From assembly GCF_020509005.1 (NCBI RefSeq), contig NC_063012.1:6882001-6946000 (forward strand): a stretch of DNA of 64,000 nt, given 5' to 3'. The notes beneath the pieces are model-generated. The model ran no database searches. It was given only the letters and a program-made list of their open reading frames with translations, and was not told the DNA's origin. This document shows, in pieces, positions 43,426-55,274 of this stretch. The position numbers were made by a program, and so were the translations under genes. Source of the DNA: Fulvia fulva. Its lineage: Eukaryota > Ascomycota > Dothideomycetes > Mycosphaerellales > Mycosphaerellaceae. Position 1 is the first letter of the stretch. The number at the start of each line of letters is the position of its first letter.

Positions 43426-44521
43426 GTATCGATACCCCCCTAGGTGCCTTCCCTTCCGACGACGACTCGAACGTATTCGCCGCTAAATAATAAGAGATCT
43501 AGAAGGATATACTACCTAAAGAATAGTAGTTTGCCTCAACCTCCGACCCTATTAACTTCGTATAGTTCCTCGACGAAGAATAGATCTTAGAAGAAGGAGG
43601 AATTAAGGTATATAAGATTATAGAGTCAAGAGATAATATATCTATATAAGATAGTGAAACTAATAATATACGCTAACCTAAGGAGTAGGTAATCGCCTTA
43701 GAGTATACTACTATTAAGAGCCTAGCCGAGTTCGCGACTCGTACTATAGTATATCCGGAGATTATATTTCATCTTATTCGCTAGATATAGTCAGACTTTA
43801 TTATACTTTTCAACTAGGTCGAGTCCCTAAAGAAGGCTAATAAGGTTAAATAGCGTAAGTACGCTAATATAAAGAAGGAACGTAATATCGTATCCGAGAG
43901 TCTTAGTTAACTCGAAAAGGATAAGGATGTTAAGGGCCTCTTTATATTCTACTTTAACAAATACTAGAAGTATAAGAGTTAGATAAAAGACCTTAAGGAA
44001 GCTAATTAGCGCCTCCGATAGGATAACGATACGCTCTTCGGATAAGTCGAGGAGTCGTAGGTAGGTATATTACCTAAGGATATTGAAGCCCTATCTAAGC
44101 GTAATTAGGCTCTAAATAAGGAGGTAGTAGAGCTGAAGGCTTAGCTAGTAGCTAAGGACACGAACGGTACTAGCGATACTAGCGGTACTAACGGCAATAA
44201 TAATAATGACCGTAGTTATTAGGTCCGCGTCTACTCCCCTCGTCGTAAGGGTGTTTTGCGATCACCTACGCCTCCTACTTAGTAGGACCGTATAGGTAGA
44301 GGCACCCGACGAGGAGGTAGTAGAGGTAGTAACGATAACGACGGAGACAACTCTAATAACGATAAGAGTAGAGATAATAGTCGACTACGCCGTTACCTAC
44401 GCCGTAACTCCTCACGACGAGAACGCTAGGGTATACCTAGTAGTACTTCTAGGGTAACTAGTAATACCGCCATTAGCCAGTTTACTACTATCGAACCCTC
44501 CGTTAATATTATATATACTAA
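43426..44521 (+). pseudogene. Element C gag, N-terminal part
   Basis: The plus strand resumes after the copia-2 target duplication (gtatc, 43426-43430). It encodes an acidic start, a charged coiled-coil-like stretch near 43820-44110 (KKANKVK, KKERNIVSESL), then an Asn/Gly/Ser-rich and Arg-rich segment (44160-44460) containing GRGTRRGGSRGS. The capsid and knuckle expected after this are not found; LINE L4 begins instead. Confidence 0.65.
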
Positions 44522-44599
44522 TAAAGACACATTCGAAAGCTCTTATTAAGGCCATTCTAACGATATATAAAGTAGGCCACTACCCCTAGGACTAAGGGA

Positions 44600-45640
44600 G
44601 TTCTACCTCATTCAATCTAGACAGCTTGAAGCTCTCTTCACCCTGTTTCTTCAGCTCTAAACGCCGCGGAGGTGCCTAGCTACATTAGGCAACTCCTAGG
44701 TAATAGTAGCCTAGGCTACGGTACTAACGGCGCCTACGGCCCTATAGGCGAAGCCCCCCTAAGACAACTAGTAGCAACTTATAGAGGACGTAAAAAGTAT
44801 AGAAACTAACGATTAGCTCCCTTACCGGTCTCTATAGGTAATGATCACTTAGCTACGTACGGCGCTTGTACTGTCGTATTACCGAGGGCAATAAGAAATA
44901 AGGACGACGTCCTAGGCGATTAGTAAGGCCACCCGGAATCAACACCCCTATAGCTAGGTATCGGTCGCGGCATCGATACTAGGCCCCCGCCTAACGCACG
45001 ATATAGTTACGATCCGTATTGTAGTAAAGGAAGACTAGGCCGAAGTTACGAAGCTATCGAACAAGGAGCTCGCCTAACGAATTAACTAACTAGGGGTGGT
45101 CGTAGTGAACCAATAGTCTAACGGCACTCTATAGATCTATACTAGCTCTACTGCTACTAGGAGGCACCTAGAGGTATAGCTATAGTAGGCATCTAAGGTT
45201 ACGGCATTAGCGAAGGTCTTAACGAAACAATTCACAATCCTAGTCCACGACATACCTAAGGAGTTTGACCTAACTAACTAGGGTCACCTACGCGCTCTCT
45301 AAGAGGACAACCCGGTCACTCTTAACTCTCTAATCTAGAGACGACTTGGCTCTATAGGAAATGGCTAGAAGGCAAGAAGGCCTCGGCGCTAATAGTATAG
45401 CTATAAGACGCGAAAGCGGCGGATCTAGCGATAGAATAAGGCCTAGTCTAGCAATATAGCCTTAAGATAGTAGAAAAGCACTCCTTATCCTTTCGTGTCC
45501 TCTAATGCTTTAAATGCTAACAGTATAGACACCAAACCTACACGTATATAAACAAGTAGGCCTACTCGAACTATATAGGAGACTATATGTCTAGAGACTA
45601 TATATCGACTACGAGACGGTACGCGAACTGTCCGGGGTAC
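44600..45640 (+). pseudogene. L4 ORF1 with three degraded CCHC knuckles
   Basis: A gag-like ORF1 whose C-terminal region 45506-45650 shows three CCHC-type spacings: CFKC...H, then a second in which Cys reads Tyr (AYSNYIGDYMSRDY), then YANCPGYY...C. The Cys to Tyr and His to Tyr changes are TGC to TAC and CAC to TAC. Such ORF1 proteins bind the LINE RNA (family knowledge). Confidence 0.75.
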
Positions 45641-45989
45641 TACCTATCGTATAGTACGGAATGCCTATAGCGGAAACTAGCGAAAAACAAGGCAATCACA
45701 AATAGAACCGTCGCCCTAAGATTCTACGGCGACCGTAAGGCTAGCCTATACCGGAACTAAATAGCGGCGGTCGGGTATAAGCGCCCTAGGGCCGAGAACG
45801 ATATAAAGGATACGTAACCTAGGGCGTACGGGAGGCCACGTGCTCTACTAGCTACGGCGAGGGAATCTAACTAGGCCCGGCTCCCCTTTAGTACATAGCC
45901 GATAGGCGTAGACTAGGACGTATAGGGCAGTAGGATATAGGACGATATAGAGGAAATGATTGTCGATACCGATAACTAGCCTCGACACG

Positions 45990-48900
45990 CTTAGCATCAT
46001 CTAGTATAACGTTAACTATAGCAAGGATATAGTCTAGAACCATTTCCTACACGAGGCGGACCCGCGCGTCTACTACGTCCTTATAATCTAGGAGCTATAG
46101 ATTAACCCGTACTATAAGAGACTAACGACCTATAAGTTACTAGGCTATACGACATACCTACGAGGCGACGGCAGACCCCGCACGTGCTTCTATATTAGTA
46201 AGGACATACTAGAATCCGACTAGGAGGTAGTGTACTACGTAGACGAAGAAGGCGGGGGCGATATTACCTCCCTCTACGTAGGTAGTACCTAGATACACAA
46301 CCTATATATATAACCGCTAGCCTCGAGGTCTAGCCGCGACCTAGGGGTCTATAGACACCTAGACAGTGCGCTTAAGAGACAAGGGTACCACATCGTAGTA
46401 GGAGACTTCAATATACACTACCCTTCCTAGGAAAGCCTTATATAGCCGCACCCTATAGCCGACGAAGTACTCGACTTAATAGCGAGTAACGCAATTGCCC
46501 TTAATACCCCGAAGGACCTAGGCACCTAGAAGAGAGGGGGACTCTAAGGCACGATCGACCTCTCCTAGATCTTAGATAGCTACTACTATACGGTAACCTA
46601 CTATAGGATCGAACATAAACTCGAGGCGTCGTTAGACTATATACTAGTTAGGACCTCTATTACGATATAGATATAACGTATACTAGCGAGAACCCCTAAG
46701 CTAAACTAGGGAAAGGCCTACTAGGCCAACATCTAGGCGTACCTTAATAACTCTAAGAGGCTAGTCTAGATCGCGTAGTAGCAATACAATAGTAAAGACG
46801 AGATAGACGAAGCAGTCTAGGGGTTAATAGACGAAATAAGAAAAGCGACCTTACTTTACGTTCCGCTTACCTAACTAACGACATAGCCTAAACTATACTA
46901 GACGCTAGAGTATACTACGGTAGTAAGAGAAGTAAGGAGAGCCCGCCGGGTGTAGACGAGCAGCTATAGCGAGGAGGCCTAGAACGTATATAGGGAGGTA
47001 TACTAATAGAAGAAAGCTATAATACGGAGGGAGAAAGTAGTCGGCTAGAGGGCTATAGTAGAAGAAATCGCCGGAAAGCTAGAGAGGATGTAGAAGCTAG
47101 TAAAATAGGCCCGATAGGACCCTATATAGGGCCCCTCCTTCTCTATCCTAGCGCTACAATCGCCTAGTAGCCCGGTTAGCGACCCCGAGGCTAAGGCGCG
47201 TCTACTAGCTAGTAAGTTCTTCCCGCCCCTAGTCGAGGCTAATCTAAGCGACATAAATAGCTCTACTCCCCTAGCCCCTAGTATCGCGGTCTAATAGGAG
47301 GTGTCCGAGGGAGAAGTTGCCGCTATACTAAGGAAGTTGCCGGCGAAGAAAGCCCCGGGGCCGGATAGGATCCTAAGCGAGCTACTAAAGAAGTATAGAG
47401 ATCAACTAGCCCTAGTAGTTATAGCGATCTTTAACGCCTGCCTATAGACCGGGTACTACCCGATAGCTTTTAAACAATCGACGACAGTGGTCCTACGTAA
47501 GCCGTAGAAGGAAGACTATACGTAGGTGAAGTCGTACCGCCTAATTGCGCTCCTTAACACTCTTAGGAAGGCGCTTAAGAAGCTAGTTATAACGAGACTC
47601 TCCGAGGCGGTAGAGGAACACTCCCTACTCCCGGACACCTAGATAGGTACGCGCCTATAGCGATCGACGCTATCCGCGATAGAACTTATCACCTCTTAGG
47701 TAAAGGCTATCTAGTATAAGAATAGGGACAAGGTAGCTTCCTTACTTAGCCTAGACATATCGGGAGCCTTCGACTACGTGTTATACCCGCGGCTACTCTA
47801 TATCCTAAGGTCAAAGGGACTCCCTAAGTAGCTTATTAACTTCGTACGGTCCTACCTCTAAAACCGTAGTACGTCGATCCTAGTCGGCTAGTACAGAAGC
47901 CTATTTCAAGTAGTCTATACTAGAATCCCGTAAGGCTTAACGCTAGTACCTATTCTGTTCCTCTTCTTTATAGCGACGCTACTCCCAGCCCTAGAATCCT
48001 AGAACACCGCTACGAGCGGCTTCGTAGACGATATAAACATCCTAGCGTAGTCTTCCTCGACTAAGGAGAACTATAGGCTACTAGAAGAGAAGCACAAGAT
48101 CTACGAGGACTAGGCTAGGAGGCACGGGGCTCGGTTTGTCCTAGAAAAGTACAATCTGATACACTTTACGCGCCGGCTACGGTTCTATAATATATAAGCT
48201 TCTATCTAGATATAGGGGCATACGACTAACCCGGTAAATCAGCTTAGGATCCTCGGACTATAGGTAGACCCGGCGCTACGGTAGAGGAAGTACGTATAGG
48301 CAATATTACGGAAAGCTAAATAGAATATAGTATTATACTAGAGGCTCACTACGTCTATATAGGGGGCGGACTTCCGGCAGTCACGACTTCTATATACGGC
48401 TATTATACGGCCAGTCCTTACCTATAGTAGCCAAGTGTAGTCCTTAGGCGAGAGGGCCTACCTATCGAAGGGACTCGTCGCGCCGCTAGCGAAGATCTAA
48501 ACCCAATGCCTAAGGAAGGTCACCGGGGCATATAAGTCGACACTAACGAGGATACTTAAGCACGAGACCGCTATACCGCCGATCGACCTATACATCTAGG
48601 GACTACGGACCTCCTACTTAGGTAAGTCGGTATAGTACCTAGTATAGAAGGTCATCGCTAGTATAGTCGTAAGGGCCCGCAAATTAGTACTAGCGTATAG
48701 GGGTATTCGACCCGGAAACGAGCCGAACTACCGGGCAAGGGACGAATAGCTAGTAATATAATAGGAAGGTAAGAAATCGTTTATAGAGCAACTATAGAAA
48801 GAGAGGTAGAACAACTAGGTTGTAGGGTATAGTAGACGCCCTTAGCTAGCGGGACAACCTAAGGAATAGTTAGCTACAAAATCCGCGGTTAAGCACCCCC

Positions 48901-49290
48901 CGAAGCTTATCTACTACCGCCTTACGAGGGCATAGAGTAGTATAGTAACCTAACTACGAAGCGAACATATCGGCCTCTAGGGGTACCTATTATAGAGGAA
49001 GGTTCTAGGATATACGAATACTAGCTGCCCCTACGGCTATCGCTCCTAGAACGTACGGTACGCACTCCTCGTCTGTCCGAGGTAGTCGCTAGGAAGGGGG
49101 GAGTGGATAGTAAAGGCGAGGAACCGGACGATTAGGGCACTTCTTAACAACGCTAAAGACCTACGGCGTATTACGAACTAGATACTAGAGAAGGGCTGGC
49201 TAGAACAGTACCGCCTAGTAGGAGCAGTATAGGAAGAGAGGACACGACGTAGCGCGACGAGACCGGCTAGGAGCGGGGGCTAACGGGGTA
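45990..49290 (+). pseudogene. L4 ORF2: endonuclease and reverse transcriptase
   Basis: Same layout as L1 ORF2: GDFN near 46405, KKAPGPDRILSELLKK near 47347, catalytic FVDD near 48023, CPYGYRS near 49027. The antisense of 47045-47254 is open for 69 codons and gives exactly the same peptide as plus-strand 52537-52746 in L5; both are antisense shadows. In-frame TAG/TAA stops throughout. Confidence 0.83.
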
Positions 49291-49464
49291 GTGACATAGA
49301 CTACGTACGTTTAGAGGGAAAGCTAATCTAGATAAGGAGTAGTCGGGGGCGGGAAGGGTTTTTACCTATTCGGGTTTCCCTTTATATATAACAATAGATA
49401 TATACCTATATAGGCCGGATAGGGTCCTAGAACAGGGGAATGACAAATCTATCTATCTATCTAT

Positions 49465-50399
49465 ATTAGAGCTAACCGCCTAATCTATATCTAGAGGTTC
49501 CGGGTATATACTCGGGTCGATATCCGTAAGGTCTACCTCTACTTACGTCGAAAAGAAATAGTCGACTAATACTTTTGCCTTACCCCGGGGCGTAGTCTAG
49601 GTACTCCCTTCGCGGTCTACGATTAGAGGGAACTAAGTGGTTCGTTACTCTCTAGGTAGTCGTACCTATTTAGCTAGTCTCTATATCTATTCCGGGTTTT
49701 CTATAACGAGCCCGATCGTCGCTCTCTAGTCCTATAGCTTATCGCGTCTTATCTATACCTTCTTCTCTTATGTCGCGCGATAGTATTACTCCTACGTCTC
49801 TTAGGTATACTCCTTCGTCTACTATTACCTTACCCTTCTAGCCTCCTTTATCTTCGTAGAGTATTTAGGGGTCTAGAAGGCCTTCTACTACGTTAAGGGC
49901 CGGAGTAACGGCGTATATTGTTCCGCTACTTACTATATAACCGGGGTAATCTATTCCGCTACTTAATCTAGCTAAGCTGTCGTCTCGAGTTCCCTATACT
50001 ACGGTAGGTTCGCTATTAGGAAGTCTCTTATATCGTCCTAGTATACCTTCTTCTAGTTACGGCGTAGTTCGCTTACTAGCTCCTCTATCGCCTTTATCCC
50101 TAGCGTCGTTTAAATAGGGATATAGTCTAAGGAGGCCTCTAGTACGTAGTTCGGTCGGTATTAGACTAGTCTCTCTTTAAGTTCTTATAATAGAAAGTAT
50201 AGGTCGATTATACTTATACTTATACGGGCCTTCTACGTCTCTATTTCCTTTAGTATTACTAAGGCTATTCTATAGCGTACGGTTATGTCTAGTAGCTTTC
50301 CCCCTAGAAGCGCGTACGGGGGAGTAAAGTCGAGTCCCTACTATAGGTAGTAGAGGTTAAAGTCGCCGAGGAGTACTTACTTCGTGTCTTAGCTTAGGT
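49465..50399 (-). pseudogene. LINE-B fragment: endonuclease part
   Basis: The spacer between L4 and L5. The minus strand contains GDFNLYYL (complement near 50360-50380) and a following stretch (IDLYFL, near 50200) that match the endonuclease of the plus-strand LINE-B at 62694-62960. A piece of the second LINE family in antisense, cut at both ends. Confidence 0.7.
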
Positions 50400-50679
50400 T
50401 TATATATAAAGGGAAACCCGAATAGGTAAAAACCCTTCCCGCCCCCGACTACTCCTTGTCTAGTTTAGCTTTCCCTCTAAACGTACGTAGTCTATGTCAC
50501 TACCCCGTTAGCCCCCGCTCCTAGCCGGTCTCGTCGCGCTACGTCGTGTCCTCTCTTCCTATACTACTCCTACTAGGCGGTACTGTTCTAGCCAGCCCTT
50601 CTCTAGTATCCAGTTCGTAATGCGCCGTAGGTCTTCAGCGTTGTTAAGAAGTGCCCCAATCGTCCGGTTCCTCGCCTTT

Positions 50680-53600
50680 ACCATCCACTCCCCCCTTCCT
50701 AGCGACCACCTCGGACAGACGAGGAGTGCGTACCGTACGTTCTAGGAGCGATAGCCGTAGGGGCAGCTAGTATTCGTATATCCTAGAACCTTCCTCTATA
50801 ATAGGTACCCCTAGAGGCCGATATGTTCGCTTCGTAGTTAGGTTACTATACTACTCTATGCCCTCGTAAGGCGGTAGTAGATAAGCTTCGGGGGGTGCTT
50901 AACCGCGGATTTTGTAGCTAACTATTCCTTAGGTTGTCCCGCTAGCTAAGGGCGTCTACTATACCCTACAACCTAGTTGTTCCACCTCTCTTTCTATAGT
51001 TGCTCTATAAACGATTTCTTACCTTCCTATTATATTACTAGCTATTCGTCCCTTGCCCGGTAGTTCGGCTCGTTTCCGGGTCGAATACCCCTATACGCTA
51101 GTACTAATTTGCGGGCCCTTACGACTATACTAGCGATGACCTTCTATACTAGGTACTGTACCGACTTACCTAAGTAGGAGGTCCGTAGTCCCTAGATATA
51201 TAGGTCGATCGGCGGTATAGCGGTCTCGTGCTTAAGTATCCTCGTTAGTGTCGACTTATATGCCCCGGTGACCTTCCTTAGGCATTGGGTTTAGATCTTC
51301 GCTAGCGGCGCGACGAGTCCCTTCGATAGGTAGGCCCTCTCGCCTAAGGACTACACTTGGCTACTATAGGTAAGGACTGGCCGTATAATAGCCGTATATA
51401 GAAGTCGTAACTGCCGGAAGTCCGCCCCCTATATAGACGTAGTGAGCCTCTAGTATAATACTATATTCTATTTAGCTTTCCGTAATATTGCCTATACGTA
51501 CTTCCTCTACCGTAGCGCCGGGTCTACCTATAGTCCGAGGATCCTAAGCTGATTTACCGGGTTAGTCGTGTGCCCCTATATCTAGATAGAAGCTTATATA
51601 TTATAGAACCGTAGCCGGCGCGTAAAGTGTATCAGATTGTACTTTTCTAGGACAAACCGAGCCCCGTGCCTCCTAGCCTAGTCCTCGTAGATCTTGTGCT
51701 TCTCTTCTAGTAGCCTATAGTTCTCCTTAGTCGAGGAAGACTACGCTAGGATGTTTATATCGTCTACGAAGCCGCTCGTAGCGGTGTTCTAGGATTCTAG
51801 GGCTAGGAGCAGCGTCGCTATAAAGAAGAGGAACAGAATAGGTACTAGCGTTAAGCCTTACGGGATTCTAGTATAGACTACTTGAAATAGGCTTCTGTAC
51901 TAGCCGACTAGGATCGACGTACTACGGTTTTGGAGGTAGGACCGTACGAAGTTGACAAGCCACTTAGGGAGTCCTTTCGACCTTAGGATATAGAGTAGCC
52001 GCGGGTGTGACACGTAGTCGAAGGCTCCCGATATGTCTAGGCTAAGTAAGGAAGCCACCTTGTCCCTATTCTTATACTAGATAGCCTTTACCTAAGAGGT
52101 GATAAGTTCTATCGCGGATAGCGTCGATCGCTATAGGCGCGTACCTATCTAGGTGTCCGGGAGTAGGGAGTGTTCCTCTACCGCCTCGGAGAGTCTCGTT
52201 ATAACTAGCTTCTTAAGCGCCTTCCTAAGAGTGTTAAGGAGCGCAATTAGGCGGTACGACTTCACCTACGTATAGTCTTCCTTCTACGGCTTACGTAGGA
52301 CCACTGTCGTCGATTATTTAAAAGCTATCGGGTAGTACCCGGTCTATAGGCAGGCGTTAAAGATCGCTATAACTACTAGGGCTAGTTGATCTCTATACTT
52401 CTTTAGTAGCTCGCTTAGGATCCTATCCGGCCCCGGGGCTTTCTTCGCCGGCAACTTCCTTAGTATAGCGGCAACTTCTCCCTCGGACACCTCCTATTAG
52501 ACCGCGATACTAGGGGCTAGGGGAGTAGAGCTATTTATGTCGCTTAGATTAGCCTCGACTAGGGGCGGGAAGAACTTACTAGCTAGTAGACGCGCCTTAG
52601 CCTCGGGGTCGCTAACCGGGCTACTAGGCGATTGTAGCGCTAGGATAGAGAAGGAGGGGCCCTATATAGGGTCCTATCGGGCCTATTTTACTAGCTTCTA
52701 CATCCTCTCTAGCTTTCCGGCGATTTCTTCTACTATAGCCCTCTAGCCGACTACTTTCTCCCTCCGTATTATAGCTTTCTTCTATTAGTATACCTCCCTA
52801 TATACGTTCTAGGCCTCCTCGCTATAGCTGCTCGTCTACACCCGGCGGGCTCTCCTTACTTCTCTTACTACCGTAGTATACTCTAGCGTCTAGTATAGTT
52901 TAGGCTATGTCGTTAGTTAGGTAAGCGGAACGTAAAGTAAGGTCGCTTTTCTTATTTCGTCTATTAACCCCTAGACTGCTTCGTCTATCTCGTCTTTACT
53001 ATTGTATTGCTACTACGCGATCTAGACTAGCCTCTTAGAGTTATTAAGGTACGCCTAGATGTTGGCCTAGTAGGCCTTTCCCTAGTTTAGCTTAGGGGTT
53101 CTCGCTAGTATACGTTATATCTATGTCGTAATAGAGGTCCTAACTAGTATATAGTCTAACGACGCCTCGAGTTTATGTTCGATCCTTTAGTAGGTTACCG
53201 TATAGTAGTAGCTATCTAAGATCTAGGAGAGGTCGATCGTGCCTTAGAGTCCCCCTCTCTTCTAGGTGCCTAGGTCCTTCGGGGTATTAAGGGCAATTAC
53301 GTTACTCGCTATTAAGTCGAGTACTTCGTCGGCTATAGGGTGCGGCTATATAAGGCTTTCCTAGGAAGGGTAGTGTATATTAAAGTCTCCTACTACGATG
53401 TGGTACCCTTGTCTCTTAAGCGCACTATCTAGGTGTCTATAGACCCCTAGGTCGCGGCTAGACCTCGAGGCTAGCGGTTGTATATTTAGGTTATATATCT
53501 AGGTGCTACCTACGTAGAGGGAGGTAATATCGCCCCCGCCTTCTTCGTCTACGTAGTACACTACCTCCTAGTCGGATTCTAGTATGTCCTTACTAATATA

Positions 53601-53990
53601 GAAGCACGTACGGGGTCTGCCGTCGCCTCGTAGGCATGTCGTATAGCCTAGTAACTTGTAGGTCGTTAGTCTCTTATAGTACGGGTTAATCTATAGCTCC
53701 TAGATTACAAGGACGTAGTAGACGCGCGGGTCCGCCTCGTATAGGAAATGGTTCTAGACTATATCCTTGCTATAGTTAACGTTATACTAGATGATACTAA
53801 GCGTGTCGAGGCTAGTTATCGGTATCGACAATCATTTCCTCTATATCGTCCTATGTCCTACTACCCTATACGTCCTAGTCTACGCCTATCGGCTATATAC
53901 TAAAGGGGAGCCGGGCCTAGTTAGATTCCCTCGCCGTAGCTAGTAGAGTACGTGGCCTTCCGTACGCCCTAGGTTACGTATCCTTTATAT
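50680..53990 (-). pseudogene. L5 ORF2: endonuclease and reverse transcriptase
   Basis: Minus-strand ORF2 with FVDD (complement of cgtctacgaag near 51765), KAPGPDRI block (complement near 52430) and GDFN (complement of ttaaagtctcc near 53383). Fewer in-frame stops than in L1 or L4 but still broken by TAG/TAA. Confidence 0.83.
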
Positions 53991-54179
53991 CGTTCTCGGC
54001 CCTAGGGCGCTTATACCCGACCGCCGCTATTTAGTTCCGGTATAGGCTAGCCTTACGGTCGCCGTAGAATCTTAGGGCGACGGTTCTATTTGTGATTGCC
54101 TTGTTTTTCGCTAGTTTCCGCTATAGGCATTCCGTACTATACGATAGGTAGTGCCCCGGACAGTTCGCGTACCGTCTCG

Positions 54180-55200
54180 TAGTCGATATATAGTCCCTAG
54201 ATATATAGTCTCCTATACAGTTCGAGTAGGCCTACTTGTTTATATACGTATAGGTTTAGTGTCTATACTATTAGCATTTGAAGCATTAGAGGACACGAAA
54301 GGATAAGGAGTGCTTTTCTACTATCTTAAGGCTATATTGCTAGACTAGGCCTTGTTCTATCGCTAGATCCGCCGCTTTCGCGTCTTATAGCTATACTATT
54401 AGCGCCGAGGCCTTCTTGCCTTCTAGCCATTTCCTATAGAGCCAAGTCGTCTCTAGATTAGAGAGTTAAGAGTGACCGGGTTGTCCTCTTAGAGAGCGCG
54501 TAGGTGACCCTAGTTAGTTAGGTCAAACTCCTTAGGTATGTCGTGGACTAGGATTGTGAATTGTTTCGTTAAGACCTTCGCTAATGCCGTAACCTTAGAT
54601 GCCTACTATAGCTATACCTCTAGGTGCCTCCTAGTAGCAGTAGAGCTAGTATAGATCTATAGAGTGCCGTTAGACTATTGGTTCACTACGACCACCCCTA
54701 GTTAGTTAATTCGTTAGGCGAGCTCCTTGTTCGATAGCTTCGTAACTTCGGCCTAGTCTTCCTTTACTACAATACGGATCGTAACTATATCGTGCGTTAG
54801 GCGGGGGCCTAGTATCGATGCCGCGACCGATACCTAGCTATAGGGGTGTTGATTCCGGGTGGCCTTACTAATCGCCTAGGACGTCGTCCTTATTTCTTAT
54901 TACCCTCGGTAATACGACAGTATAAGCGCCGTGCGTAGCTAAGTGATCATTACCTATAGAGACCGGTAAGGGAGCTAATCGTTAGTTTCTATACTTTTTA
55001 CGTCCTCTATAAGTTGCTACTAGTTGTCTTAGGGGGGCTTCGCCTATAGGGCCGTAGGCGCCGTTAGTACCGTAGCCTAGGCTACTATTACCTAGGAGTT
55101 GCCTAATGTAGCTAGGCACCTCCGCGGCGTTTAGAGCTGAAGAAACAGGGTGAAGAGAGCTTCAAGCTGTCTAGATTAAATAAGGTAGAACTCCCTTAGT
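54180..55200 (-). pseudogene. L5 ORF1 with CCHC knuckles
   Basis: Minus-strand counterpart of L4 44600-45640; knuckle region about 54180-54290. One single-base length difference from L2 near 54450 shifts the frame. Confidence 0.65.
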
Positions 55201-55274
55201 CCTAGGGGTAGTGGCCTACTTTGTATATCGTTAGAATAGCCTTAATAAGAGCTTTCGAATGTGTCTTGTTTTGG

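Larger units (their letters stand above)
44522..49464 (+). mobile_element. LINE L4, Tad1-like, near full length
   Basis: About 4.94 kb of the L2-type subfamily: ORF1 with CCHC knuckles, endonuclease, reverse transcriptase, C-terminus and a four-unit ATCT tail (49448-49464). A few tens of 5' bases present in L2 are missing. It forms an inverted pair with L5, tails facing each other. No target duplication found. Confidence 0.9.
50400..55274 (-). mobile_element. LINE L5, Tad1-like, 3' truncated
   Basis: Reverse-complement partner of L4, about 4.9 kb, running from ttatatataaaggg (about 70 bases short of the family 3' end, no ATCT tail) to its 5' end ccaaaacaagacacattcg. It retains more TG and CA than L4 at matching sites (for example ttttggaggtagg near 51928), so it is the least converted copy. 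The full reverse transcriptase region missing from L2 is present at 51977-52805. Confidence 0.9.

Noticed and set aside
47045..52746. Identical 69-residue open frames at 47045-47254 (-) and 52537-52746 (+), and the related 6276-6515 (-)
   Set aside because: They are antisense to ORF2 of the LINE family; identity reflects the inverted pair, not a conserved small gene.
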